From Paracoccaceae bacterium (GTDB lineage Bacteria > Pseudomonadota > Alphaproteobacteria > Rhodobacterales > Rhodobacteraceae), in assembly GCA_003545125.1 (NCBI GenBank), contig DQCI01000039.1, forward strand, positions 1-8,144: a stretch of DNA of 8,144 nucleotides, read 5' to 3'. A program made the translations under genes and the position numbers. Under the pieces are notes generated by a model, which made no database searches, was not told where the DNA came from, and saw only the letters and a list, made by a program, of their open reading frames with translations. Within the stretch, counting starts at the first letter, position 1. Each line of letters opens with the position of its first letter. This document shows, piece after piece, positions 1 to 7,284 of the stretch.

Positions 1-22
1 GTCTGGCCCGCTGTCTGGCCCG
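1..22. repeat. Short tandem repeat at the 3' end of the ABC ATPase gene
   Basis: The ten bases GTCTGGCCCG occur at 1-10 and again at 13-22, a 12-bp period in frame with the minus-strand ATPase gene. It encodes a repeated Gly-Pro-Asp unit in the C-terminal tail. The repeat may continue beyond the window edge. It lies where RbsA-type proteins normally end, so it is probably a low-constraint tail. Confidence 0.5.
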
Positions 23-1515
23 TTTGCTTTGCCCGAGTACTGCGAGAGCACCAGCGGCAAGTCGATGTTGTTGTTGATGTGGTCACCCACCAGCGCGTGC
101 TCGTGCAGCACGACAATGCGGTCGGCGATCTCCAGCGCCTCATCAAGCTCAGAGACGAACACGATGGTCGCGCGGCCCTGCGCCGTGTTGCGGATGTGAT
201 CGCCGATGTCGCGGCGCGCCTTGATGTCGACCCCCTGGAACGGCTCGTCGAGCACCAGCACCTTGCACGGTTGCGACAGCCAGCGCGCAACCATCACCTT
301 TTGCTGGTTGCCGCCCGACAGGGTGTCGATCCCGTCGCCGTGGCCCTGGCAGACCACACCCAGCGTCTCGATCATCCGGTCGGCGGTGGCGCGCAGTTTC
401 GCAGGGCTCAGGACGGAAAACCGCGCGTGCTGCTTGAGGAACGGCAGGGTGATGTTGCCGGTGATGTCGAATTCAGGGATGACGGCGTTGCTGGAGCGGT
501 CCTTGGGGCACATGAACACCCCCGCCGCGATCGCATCCATCGGCGAGCCCGGCGCGTAACGCGCCCCGTCAAGGGTGATTGCGCCCGCCGCCGGCTGGCT
601 CAACCCGAACAGGATCGCCGCCAGCGTGCTCTTTCCCGACCCCAGAAGGCCGGTGATCGCCACCACTTCGTTCTTGTGGACCGTCAGGTCGATCGCGGTT
701 CCGTTCTCACTGAGCCCGAGCCCGTCGAACACCATCGTCCGGTCGCCACGGGCGCCGATATGCACGTCGACATGGGTCATTTCCTGGCCCAGCATCGCCG
801 TAACGGCGCCTTCGTAGTCGAGGTTGTCGTTCTCGAATACGCCGGAGATGAGCCCGTCGCGCATGGTGACGATCCGATCGGCAATGCGGCGGATGTCCGA
901 CATCCGGTGCGAGATGTAGAGGATCGCCACGCCGGTCGCGCGCAGCCGGTCGAGAAAGCCGAACAGCCGGTTCGCTTCCGCCGCCGACAGCGAAGAGGTG
1001 GGCTCGTCGAGGATGAGCAGCTTGGGGTTGCGAGACATTGCCCGGGTGATGGCGATCATCTGCCGGTCAGCGACACCGAGGTTCGCCACCGGGGTTGCGA
1101 CATCGACGTCGAGCTGCATCGCGGCGGCAACCTCGCGCGCCTGGTCGCGCATGCGTTTCTTGTTCAGAAAGAAACCGGCCGACGGTTCGGTCAGCCGGTC
1201 GAGCAGCAGGTTGGAGGCGACATCAAGGTCCGGGATCACCCCGTCGTCGATGGATTGGTGCACCGTGACCACGCCGATGTCGAACGCATCGGCCGGCGAA
1301 CTCGGCGCGAAAGGCTGGCCGAACAGGGTGAGCTCGCCCGCATCGTGGGCATGCACGCCGCACAGGATTTTCACCAGTGTCGATTTGCCCGCGCCGTTGG
1401 CGCCCATCAGAACCGTGACCTGACCTTCGGGCAGGTCGAGGTCAATCTTTCTGAGCACCTTGTTCGGCCCGAAAGACTTTTCAATTCCCGCGATTCTGCA
1501 TGCCGGTGCGTTCAT
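1..1515 (-). CDS. Sugar ABC transporter ATP-binding protein (RbsA/MglA type, two ATPase domains), 3' end beyond window
   Basis: Cytoplasmic ATPase that would power a ribose/galactose-type sugar importer. Reading the minus strand from the ATG at 1515-1513 gives 505 codons without a stop up to the left edge, so the gene is open at its 3' end. RbsA-type proteins are about 500 residues, so little should be missing. Two nucleotide-binding domains are visible. Domain 1 has Walker A GANGAGKST (38-46), a weak signature LGVADRQM (146-153) and Walker B LLILDEPTSS with D170/E171. Domain 2 has Walker A GLLGSGKST (289-297), signature LSGGNQQK (399-406) and Walker B LDEP (422-425). The start is supported by GGGAGG five bases upstream. 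It is divergent from the mtnK cluster across a shared control region, so it probably imports that cluster's substrate. Permease and binding-protein genes would be expected further left. The sugar is not identifiable from the ATPase alone. Confidence 0.93.
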   Translation of the reverse strand, partial: MNAPACRIAGIEKSFGPNKVLRKIDLDLPEGQVTVLMGANGAGKSTLVKILCGVHAHDAGELTLFGQPFAPSSPADAFDIGVVTVHQSIDDGVIPDLDVASNLLLDRLTEPSAGFFLNKKRMRDQAREVAAAMQLDVDVATPVANLGVADRQMIAITRAMSRNPKLLILDEPTSSLSAAEANRLFGFLDRLRATGVAILYISHRMSDIRRIADRIVTMRDGLISGVFENDNLDYEGAVTAMLGQEMTHVDVHIGARGDRTMVFDGLGLSENGTAIDLTVHKNEVVAITGLLGSGKSTLAAILFGLSQPAAGAITLDGARYAPGSPMDAIAAGVFMCPKDRSSNAVIPEFDITGNITLPFLKQHARFSVLSPAKLRATADRMIETLGVVCQGHGDGIDTLSGGNQQKVMVARWLSQPCKVLVLDEPFQGVDIKARRDIGDHIRNTAQGRATIVFVSELDEALEIADRIVVLHEHALVGDHINNNIDLPLVLSQYSGKANGPDSGPD

Positions 1516-1533
1516 TCCTGCCTCCCGGTCCGG

Positions 1534-1561
1534 ACTGTAGCCGCGTCCATACATTTGTCAA
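1534..1561 (-). promoter_or_regulatory. Putative sigma-70-type promoter for the ABC transporter gene
   Basis: On the minus strand TTGACA (1561-1556) is followed after 16 bases by TACAGT (1539-1534), matching the -35 consensus fully and the -10 consensus at four of six bases. A start near 1527 would leave a leader of only about 12 bases carrying the GGGAGG ribosome site. The -35 box lies inside the palindrome arm. No comparably good -10 was found for the plus-strand TTGACA (1567-1572). Confidence 0.45.
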
Positions 1562-1574
1562 CGCCATTGACAAA
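1554..1574. promoter_or_regulatory. Palindromic operator candidate in the divergent promoter region
   Basis: The left arm TTTGTCAA (1554-1561) and right arm TTGACAAA (1567-1574) are perfect reverse complements, separated by five bases (1562-1566). Eight matching pairs in a divergent control region is typical of a repressor operator. Each arm contains TTGACA on one strand (1567-1572 on plus, 1561-1556 on minus), so bound protein would cover likely -35 boxes. The SorC-family protein at 6193-7176 is the obvious candidate ligand because it closes the same gene cluster; this link is inference. Confidence 0.6.
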
Positions 1575-1582
1575 AGTAAAGC

Positions 1583-1588
1583 TGTCAA
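1583..1588 (+). promoter_or_regulatory. Third TGTCAA half-site
   Basis: TGTCAA here repeats the core of the palindrome's left arm (1556-1561) in the same orientation, 27 bp downstream. Together with TTGACA at 1567-1572 it also forms a second inverted pair with a 10-bp spacer. It could be an auxiliary contact for a tetrameric regulator, or chance. Confidence 0.35.
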
Positions 1589-1635
1589 TAAGGCTACGCG
1601 CGCAGGCGGTTCGCAAATCCGGTGCCGCCAGAACG

Positions 1636-1650
1636 GGAGGAAAGGCATTG
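1636..1650 (+). promoter_or_regulatory. Ribosome binding site and TTG start of mtnK
   Basis: GGAGG (1636-1640) is followed by seven bases and then TTG (1648-1650). This strong site decides the start in a frame that is otherwise open for over 1.5 kb upstream. Confidence 0.75.
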
Positions 1651-2906
1651 ACAGGGAGCACGCATTACGAAGCGCTCACGCCGGAAACCCTTGCAGACCG
1701 TCTCGTCGGCATCGAGGCGATCGCTGCACGGGTTGGTGCCGACGCGGGGACTTGGCGGGTCATGGAAGTCGGCGACGGCAACCTCAACCTGGTTTTCATC
1801 GTCGGCGGACCAGCAGGCACGGTCATCGTGAAACAGGCGTTGCCCTACGTCAGGTTGGTGGGGGACAGTTGGCCGCTCCCGCTCAAGCGCGCTTTCTTCG
1901 AATATCAGGTCCTGACGCGCGAGGCCGCGCGCGATCCCGGCTCGGTGCCCGAGGTCTACCATTTCGATGAAGCGCAGGCGCTGATCGTGATGGAGTTTTT
2001 GGCGCCGCATGTGATTCTGCGCAAGAAACTGATCGCCGGCGAAACCGTTGCGGGCCTCGCCGAGACCTTGGGCAATTTCTGCGCCCGGACCGCCTTTCGC
2101 GGGTCGGATCTGGCGATGGCGACGGCCGAGAAGAAGGCCGATACGGCGATGTTCCAGGGCAACGTCGAGTTGATGGCGATCACCGAGAACCTGGTGTTCA
2201 CCGATCCCTATTTCGACGCCGAGAGGAACCATCACACCGAAGGGCTCGATCCGGTGGTGGCAACCCTGCGCGCCGATGTGGAGATGAAAGCTCAGGTGCA
2301 GCACATGCTCATGGCTTTCACCGCGAACACCGAAACCTTGTGTCACGGCGATCTGCATTCGGGCTCGGCGATGTGCACCGACGTCGAGACCAAGGTGATC
2401 GATCCCGAGTTTGGCTTCTACGGTCCGATGGGGTTTGATTTCGGCATGCTGATTTCGAACTACGTGATGGCTTATTTCAGCCAGCCGGGACACCGGGGTG
2501 CGGAGGATCTTGCGGCGTATCAGGATTGGATCCTCGGGGTGATCGAAGACACCGTGGCGGCTTTTGAGGCGGAATTCACCCAGCTGTGGAACACCGAAAG
2601 AACCGGTATTCTCTATCCCAAGGCGCTGTTCGAGGATCAGGGGCAGAGCTCCGAAACCGCGCTGGCCGGGGTGCTGCGTCACATCTGGCAGGATGCGGTC
2701 GGGATCGGCGGCATCGAGATGCACCGCCGGGTGCTGTCGCTGGCCCACAATGCCGATTTCGAACAGATCGAAGATGTGACGGTCCGGGCCCCGCTCGAAG
2801 CCAGAAATCTGATGATGGGGCGGGAGCTGATCCTGCGGCGGGGCGAGATTGCCGATGCCAGGGCACTCACGGATCTCGCGAGAAAGTACAACGAGGAGGC
2901 ATTCCT

Positions 2907-2910
<4 letters not shown>
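1648..2910 (+). CDS. mtnK: S-methyl-5-thioribose kinase family protein (MtnK)
   Basis: Predicted cytoplasmic kinase that phosphorylates the C1 hydroxyl of 5-methylthioribose (or a close analogue such as 5-deoxyribose) with ATP. The 420-residue product is close to the family's usual 400 or so. It has the glycine-loop region GDGNLNLVF (42-50), the ATP-contacting lysine K62, the catalytic loop HGDLHSGS (233-240, D235), the metal-binding stretch [13 protein letters not shown] (252-264), and an Arg-Arg pair (360-361) in a segment resembling the family's sugar-binding RR motif. I chose TTG at 1648 because GGAGG sits seven bases upstream and no ATG or GTG with a ribosome site lies nearby. The reading frame stays open far upstream, but that part is only the antisense of the ABC gene. 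It overlaps mtnA by four bases, indicating translational coupling. The family is clear; methylthioribose versus 5-deoxyribose cannot be decided from sequence. Confidence 0.93.
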
Positions 2911-4001
<1,091 letters not shown>

Positions 4002-4086
4002 CACAGGACGAGGCGGAGCCGGGATCGCGGGCCGGGACGCCATTCTGGTGGCGCCCGGGGATCTGCACCGGATCAGGGAGCGGGCT
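4002..4086 (+). other. Intercistronic gap with a short hairpin
   Basis: This is an 85-base gap between mtnA and the aldolase gene, the largest inside the plus-strand cluster. CGCCA (4038-4042) can pair with TGGCG (4049-4053) across a 6-base loop, extendable by two G-C pairs past one mismatch. No T-run follows, so it does not look like a terminator; it may stabilise or process the mRNA. AGGGAG (4075-4080) is the ribosome site for the next gene. No promoter is evident. Confidence 0.35.
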
Positions 4087-6150
4087 ATGATCGAGAACCG
4101 ATTTGATGAGGCCGAGGCCGCAACATGGACCTCGCCAGCCGGAGATGACCCGGTGGAGCAGGCGCTGGCGGCCCGGGTTTTTACCGCCCGCCTGATCGGG
4201 CAGGACCCCGATCTGGTGATGCATGGGGGCGGCAATGCGTCCGTGAAGGTGACCCGCCCCGATCTCTACGGCACGCCGCGCGAGGTGCTGCATGTGAAGG
4301 GATCGGGCTGGGATCTCGACCGGGTCCTGGCACCCGGTTTGCCCGGCGTAGGGCTGGACCCTCTGCGCAAACTGCGCCAGCTTGCGGCGTTGAGCGATCT
4401 CGAGCTGGTCAATGAACTGCGCTGCAACCTGCTGGACAGCACCTCGCCCAACCCCTCCGTCGAAACCCTGCTGCACGCCTTCCTGCCTCACACATACGTC
4501 GATCACACCCATGCCACGCCGTTTCTGGTGCTGGGCAACCTGCCCGATGCCGAGGCGGCCTGTCGCGCGGTGTTCGGGGATCGGTTGGGCATCGTGCCCT
4601 TCGTCATGTCGGGCCTGGCGCTGGCAAAGAAAGCCGCCGAGGTCTACGAGGCCGATCCGACTGTCGAAGGGCTGATCCTGATCGGACATGGCCATGTAGC
4701 CTTCGGCGACACGGCCCGCGAGAGCTACGACCGGATCGTCGCACAGACCAACGCGGTGGCGGCGCACCTGGGGATGACGACCCCGACATCGCTGGGTGTG
4801 CGCGCGCCGGCCGATGATTTGTCGGTGCTGCCGACCTTGCGCGGGGTGATGGCCGAGATGCGCGGCAGTGATAAGGCCGCGATACGCGGCGGTGACGAGA
4901 CACCCATGCCGGTGATGGATCTGCGCAACGGCGCGCAGGCGATGGCGTTTCTCGACCGCCCCGACCTTGACGACCTGGCCGAACGCGGCACCGCGTCGCC
5001 CGATCACGTCATCCATATCAAGCCCCGCCCGCTGATCCTGCGGCGCGCGACATGGGCCGCGGGGCGGGCGGCGATCCGCGCGGCTCTGGACGACTACGAA
5101 GCCGCCTACAGCGCCTACTTCGACCGCAACGCGCCGCTGGCCGACGCGCCCAAGACCATGCTCACGCCCGCCCCGAAACTTGCCTGGATCGAGGGCGTCG
5201 GCATCGTCGGAATGGGCACCTGTGCCAGAACCGCCGCCATTGCCGCCGATCTCGGCGAGCAGAACGCCCGGGTGCGCGCCGTGGGCGAGGCGCATGGCGG
5301 CTTTCGACCGATCGGCGAGAAGGCGCTGTTCGATTTCGAATACTGGTCGCTGGAACAGGCCAAGCTGGGCCGGGGAAGGACCGCCCCGGTCTTCGAAGGC
5401 CAAGTGGTGATGGTGACCGGCGGGGCGGGCACGATCGGGCTGGCGACCGCGCAGGCCTTCGCCAGGCTCGGCGCCAACTGCCTGTTGGTCGACCTGAACC
5501 AGGATAGTATCGACACGGCGCTCGCCACGCTGGGCCCGGGGCACGCCGGGTATGTCGGCGACATCACCGCCAAAGGGGCGGCCGCGGCGGCGATGGATGC
5601 GGCGGTCGCGGCGTTTGGCGGGCTCGATATCCTGGTTTCGAACGCCGGTGCGGCCACCGCGGGCGCGCTGCTCGATCTGGATGACGAGACCCTGCGCGGT
5701 GCTTTCGAGCTGAATTTCTTTTCCCATGAAGCCCTGTCCACACAGGCGGCACGGTTGATGCGGGTCCAGGGGCGCCCAGGCCAGATCCTGTTCAATATCT
5801 CGAAACAGGCGGTGAACCCGGGCAAGAACTTCGGCGCCTACGGCTTGCCCAAGGCGGCGACCCTGTTTTTGATGCGTCAGCTTGCGTTGGAGCTGGGCGG
5901 CGACATGATCCGTGTGAACGGTGTCAATGCCGACCGCATCCGCTCGGGGCTCCTGAACGATGATTTCATCGCTGGCCGGGCAAAATCGCGCGGGGTGGAC
6001 GAAGCCACCTATATGGCCGGCAACCTGCTCGGGCGCGAAGTCGAGGCCCGTGACGTCGCCGAGGCCTTCGTCGCGCTGGCGCTGTCGCGACGCACGACCG
6101 CCCATGTGATCACCGTCGATGGCGGCAACATCGAAGCGGCGTTGAGATAG
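4087..6150 (+). CDS. Bifunctional class II aldolase / short-chain dehydrogenase fusion
   Basis: This 687-residue protein has two enzyme domains. The N-terminal class II (zinc) aldolase domain, about 1-400, has the phosphate-binding HGGGNAS (46-52), a candidate catalytic acid E126 in PSVETLLH, and zinc ligands H140 and H142 in VDHTHATP with a further histidine from IGHGHVAFG (H201 or H203). The C-terminal short-chain dehydrogenase domain, about 435-687, has the NAD(P) loop TGGAGTIG (444-451), NAG (519-521) and the catalytic set S572, Y585, K589. The architecture matches fused rhamnulose-1-phosphate aldolase/lactaldehyde dehydrogenase proteins. Next to MtnK and MtnA, and without rhamnose genes, the likelier substrate is a 5-substituted ribulose-1-phosphate: cleavage would give DHAP and an aldehyde, which the second domain may oxidise to an acid. 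The ATG at 4087 has AGGGAG six bases upstream. In-frame starts further left would overlap mtnA and lack homologous sequence. Domain calls are firm; the substrate is inference. Confidence 0.92.
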   Translation: MIENRFDEAEAATWTSPAGDDPVEQALAARVFTARLIGQDPDLVMHGGGNASVKVTRPDLYGTPREVLHVKGSGWDLDRVLAPGLPGVGLDPLRKLRQLAALSDLELVNELRCNLLDSTSPNPSVETLLHAFLPHTYVDHTHATPFLVLGNLPDAEAACRAVFGDRLGIVPFVMSGLALAKKAAEVYEADPTVEGLILIGHGHVAFGDTARESYDRIVAQTNAVAAHLGMTTPTSLGVRAPADDLSVLPTLRGVMAEMRGSDKAAIRGGDETPMPVMDLRNGAQAMAFLDRPDLDDLAERGTASPDHVIHIKPRPLILRRATWAAGRAAIRAALDDYEAAYSAYFDRNAPLADAPKTMLTPAPKLAWIEGVGIVGMGTCARTAAIAADLGEQNARVRAVGEAHGGFRPIGEKALFDFEYWSLEQAKLGRGRTAPVFEGQVVMVTGGAGTIGLATAQAFARLGANCLLVDLNQDSIDTALATLGPGHAGYVGDITAKGAAAAAMDAAVAAFGGLDILVSNAGAATAGALLDLDDETLRGAFELNFFSHEALSTQAARLMRVQGRPGQILFNISKQAVNPGKNFGAYGLPKAATLFLMRQLALELGGDMIRVNGVNADRIRSGLLNDDFIAGRAKSRGVDEATYMAGNLLGREVEARDVAEAFVALALSRRTTAHVITVDGGNIEAALR

Positions 6151-6153
6151 CAA

Positions 6154-6169
6154 GCGCACACCCGTGCGC
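6154..6169 (+). other. GC-rich hairpin between the aldolase-dehydrogenase and regulator genes
   Basis: GCGCAC (6154-6159) and GTGCGC (6164-6169) are perfect inverted repeats with a 4-base loop, starting three bases after the aldolase stop. No T-run follows, so it is not a canonical intrinsic terminator. It might protect the 3' end of the upstream message or lower expression of the regulator relative to the enzymes. The rest of the 42-base gap holds the AAGGA ribosome site (6181-6185) of the next gene. Confidence 0.4.
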
Positions 6170-6192
6170 AGCAAGGGTCAAAGGATAACACG

Positions 6193-7176
6193 ATGACCGA
6201 TCTGCCGACACAAGCCCTGCCGCAAACCAGCGGTCAGCGCGACGACAGCCTGCTCGCGAATGTGGCGCTGCTCTACTACAAGGAGGGCCTCAATCAGGGC
6301 GAGATCGCCAAGCGCATGGGCGTGTCGCGGGCCACCATCGTGAACTATCTGCGCGAGGGGCGCGACCGCGGTATCGTCGATATTCGCGTCAAGGGCGAGG
6401 TGCTGGCGCTGTCGCGCGAAAGCCGCGACCTGTGCGAGAAGTACGGACTTGAGGACGCCTATGTCGCCAATATCGGGGAAGGCGAGGATGCCGCCCTTGC
6501 CCTGCGCCAGACCGCGCGCGCGGCGGCGATGGCGCTGCACAATATCCTCGAGCCGGGGGACCGGATCGGCGTGGCCTGGGGCGAGACGGTGAAGCTGGTG
6601 GCGGACGATCTGCCCGCGCGGCACATTCCGGGGACCGAGGTCTGCCAGGTCATCGGCTCGATGGATACCCAGCGGCTGCTCGCGGCGGAGACATGCGCCA
6701 TCCAGATCGCCAATCGCTTGGGGGCCGAATGCCATACCCTGCACGCGCCGGCGGTGCTGTCGTCACCGGCTTTGGCGCAATCGCTGCGCGCGGAGCCGAC
6801 GATCCGCACGCAACTCGACCGGCTGAAGACGCTCGACGCGATCATCACCTCGGTCGGGGATCTGGCCGATTCCGGCCATATCGTGACGGCCGGGATCGCG
6901 ACCCTGGACGAGGTCCACCAGGTCAGCGAAGCCGACGGCGCGGGCTTCATCTGCTCGCGTTTCGTCAACACGAACGGAGAAAGCATGGCGCTGCCGATCG
7001 AGGAGCGCCTCATTGCGATCGAACTGGACGACATCCGGCGCACGCCGAAGCGCATCCTGGTGGCGTCGGGGCTGAACAAATTGACGGCGGTAAGGGCGGT
7101 GATCGCCGCGGGCTACGTCACCCACGCCATCGTCGACAGCAATCTGGCGCATGCGCTCATCGCAGACGATCAGTGA
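6193..7176 (+). CDS. SorC-family transcriptional regulator with sugar-phosphate-binding domain
   Basis: This is a 327-residue protein of the SorC/DeoR-like regulator type, normally a DNA-binding tetramer whose activity is switched by a phosphorylated sugar. The N-terminus has a helix-turn-helix at about 34-54, reading NQGEIAKRMGVSRATIVNYL, close to the family pattern. The rest is the C-terminal sugar-binding domain with IGVAWGET (125-132) and a late segment KRILVASGLNKLTAVRA that matches the family's closing region. The ATG at 6193 is preceded by AAGGA with seven bases between. It lies last in the mtnK-mtnA-aldolase cluster, 42 bases after the aldolase gene, and is likely cotranscribed. Its natural target would be the palindrome at 1554-1574, with a pathway phosphate ester such as the ribose- or ribulose-1-phosphate as effector. 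Target and effector are inferred; the family is clear. Confidence 0.92.
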   Translation: MTDLPTQALPQTSGQRDDSLLANVALLYYKEGLNQGEIAKRMGVSRATIVNYLREGRDRGIVDIRVKGEVLALSRESRDLCEKYGLEDAYVANIGEGEDAALALRQTARAAAMALHNILEPGDRIGVAWGETVKLVADDLPARHIPGTEVCQVIGSMDTQRLLAAETCAIQIANRLGAECHTLHAPAVLSSPALAQSLRAEPTIRTQLDRLKTLDAIITSVGDLADSGHIVTAGIATLDEVHQVSEADGAGFICSRFVNTNGESMALPIEERLIAIELDDIRRTPKRILVASGLNKLTAVRAVIAAGYVTHAIVDSNLAHALIADDQ

Positions 7177-7279
7177 AGCCCGATCCGGGTGCGCGGATGT
7201 CCCTGAGGCTTTCCGCGAGACGCCAGCGCGCGCCTTGGCGAAAGTTCGGGGCTCCTCCGGCCATGAAAACGGTCATTTT
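7177..7279. other. Convergent intergenic gap between the regulator and the metal permease
   Basis: This is a 103-base gap where plus-strand and minus-strand genes end facing each other, marking the boundary between the sugar cluster and the metal transporter. It contains a weak GC-rich inverted pair, CGCCA (7221-7225) with TGGCG (7236-7240), and most of the AT-rich palindrome described separately. No gene or promoter is supported. Confidence 0.5.
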
Positions 7280-7284
7280 TCATG
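7262..7284. terminator. AT-rich palindrome at the convergent gene ends, possible bidirectional terminator
   Basis: CATGAAAA (7262-7269) and TTTTCATG (7277-7284) are perfect 8-bp inverted repeats with a 7-base spacer, overlapping the permease stop codon (7282-7280). The A- and T-runs sit inside the arms near the loop rather than after a GC-rich stem, so it is a poor textbook terminator. Its position between converging genes is the main argument. A protein-binding site is the alternative. Confidence 0.35.

Larger units (their letters stand above)
1516..1647. promoter_or_regulatory. Divergent control region between the ABC transporter gene and mtnK
   Basis: This is the only intergenic stretch over 100 bases between divergent genes in the window, so it must hold promoters for both directions unless transcription enters from outside. 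It is locally AT-rich around 1550-1592 compared with its GC-rich flanks. It contains a perfect palindrome (1554-1574), an extra half-site (1583-1588), a plausible minus-strand promoter (1534-1561), and strong Shine-Dalgarno sites at both edges: GGGAGG on the minus strand at 1526-1521, and GGAGG on the plus strand at 1636-1640. I see no small gene or riboswitch-like structure in it. Confidence 0.75.

Noticed and set aside
1567..1595. Plus-strand promoter for mtnK using TTGACA at 1567-1572
   Set aside because: No acceptable -10 hexamer lies 16-18 bases downstream (the best are TAAGGC or AAGGCT, each two of six), so the exact promoter was not called although one must exist nearby.
79..1647. Long open plus-strand frame continuous with mtnK
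   Set aside because: It is antisense to the clearly recognisable ABC ATPase and shows no domain; GC-rich third-position bias keeps it open. The real mtnK begins at the TTG at 1648.
1516..1647. SAM- or other riboswitch upstream of mtnK
   Set aside because: Methionine-related genes invite this idea, but the roughly 75-base leader after the palindrome shows no recognisable aptamer-like stem arrangement or terminator.
4087..6150. Assignment as a rhamnose catabolic RhaD-type fusion
   Set aside because: The architecture fits, but no rhamnose isomerase, mutarotase or kinase is present and the cluster contains mtnK and mtnA, so the rhamnose role was not adopted; it remains an alternative.
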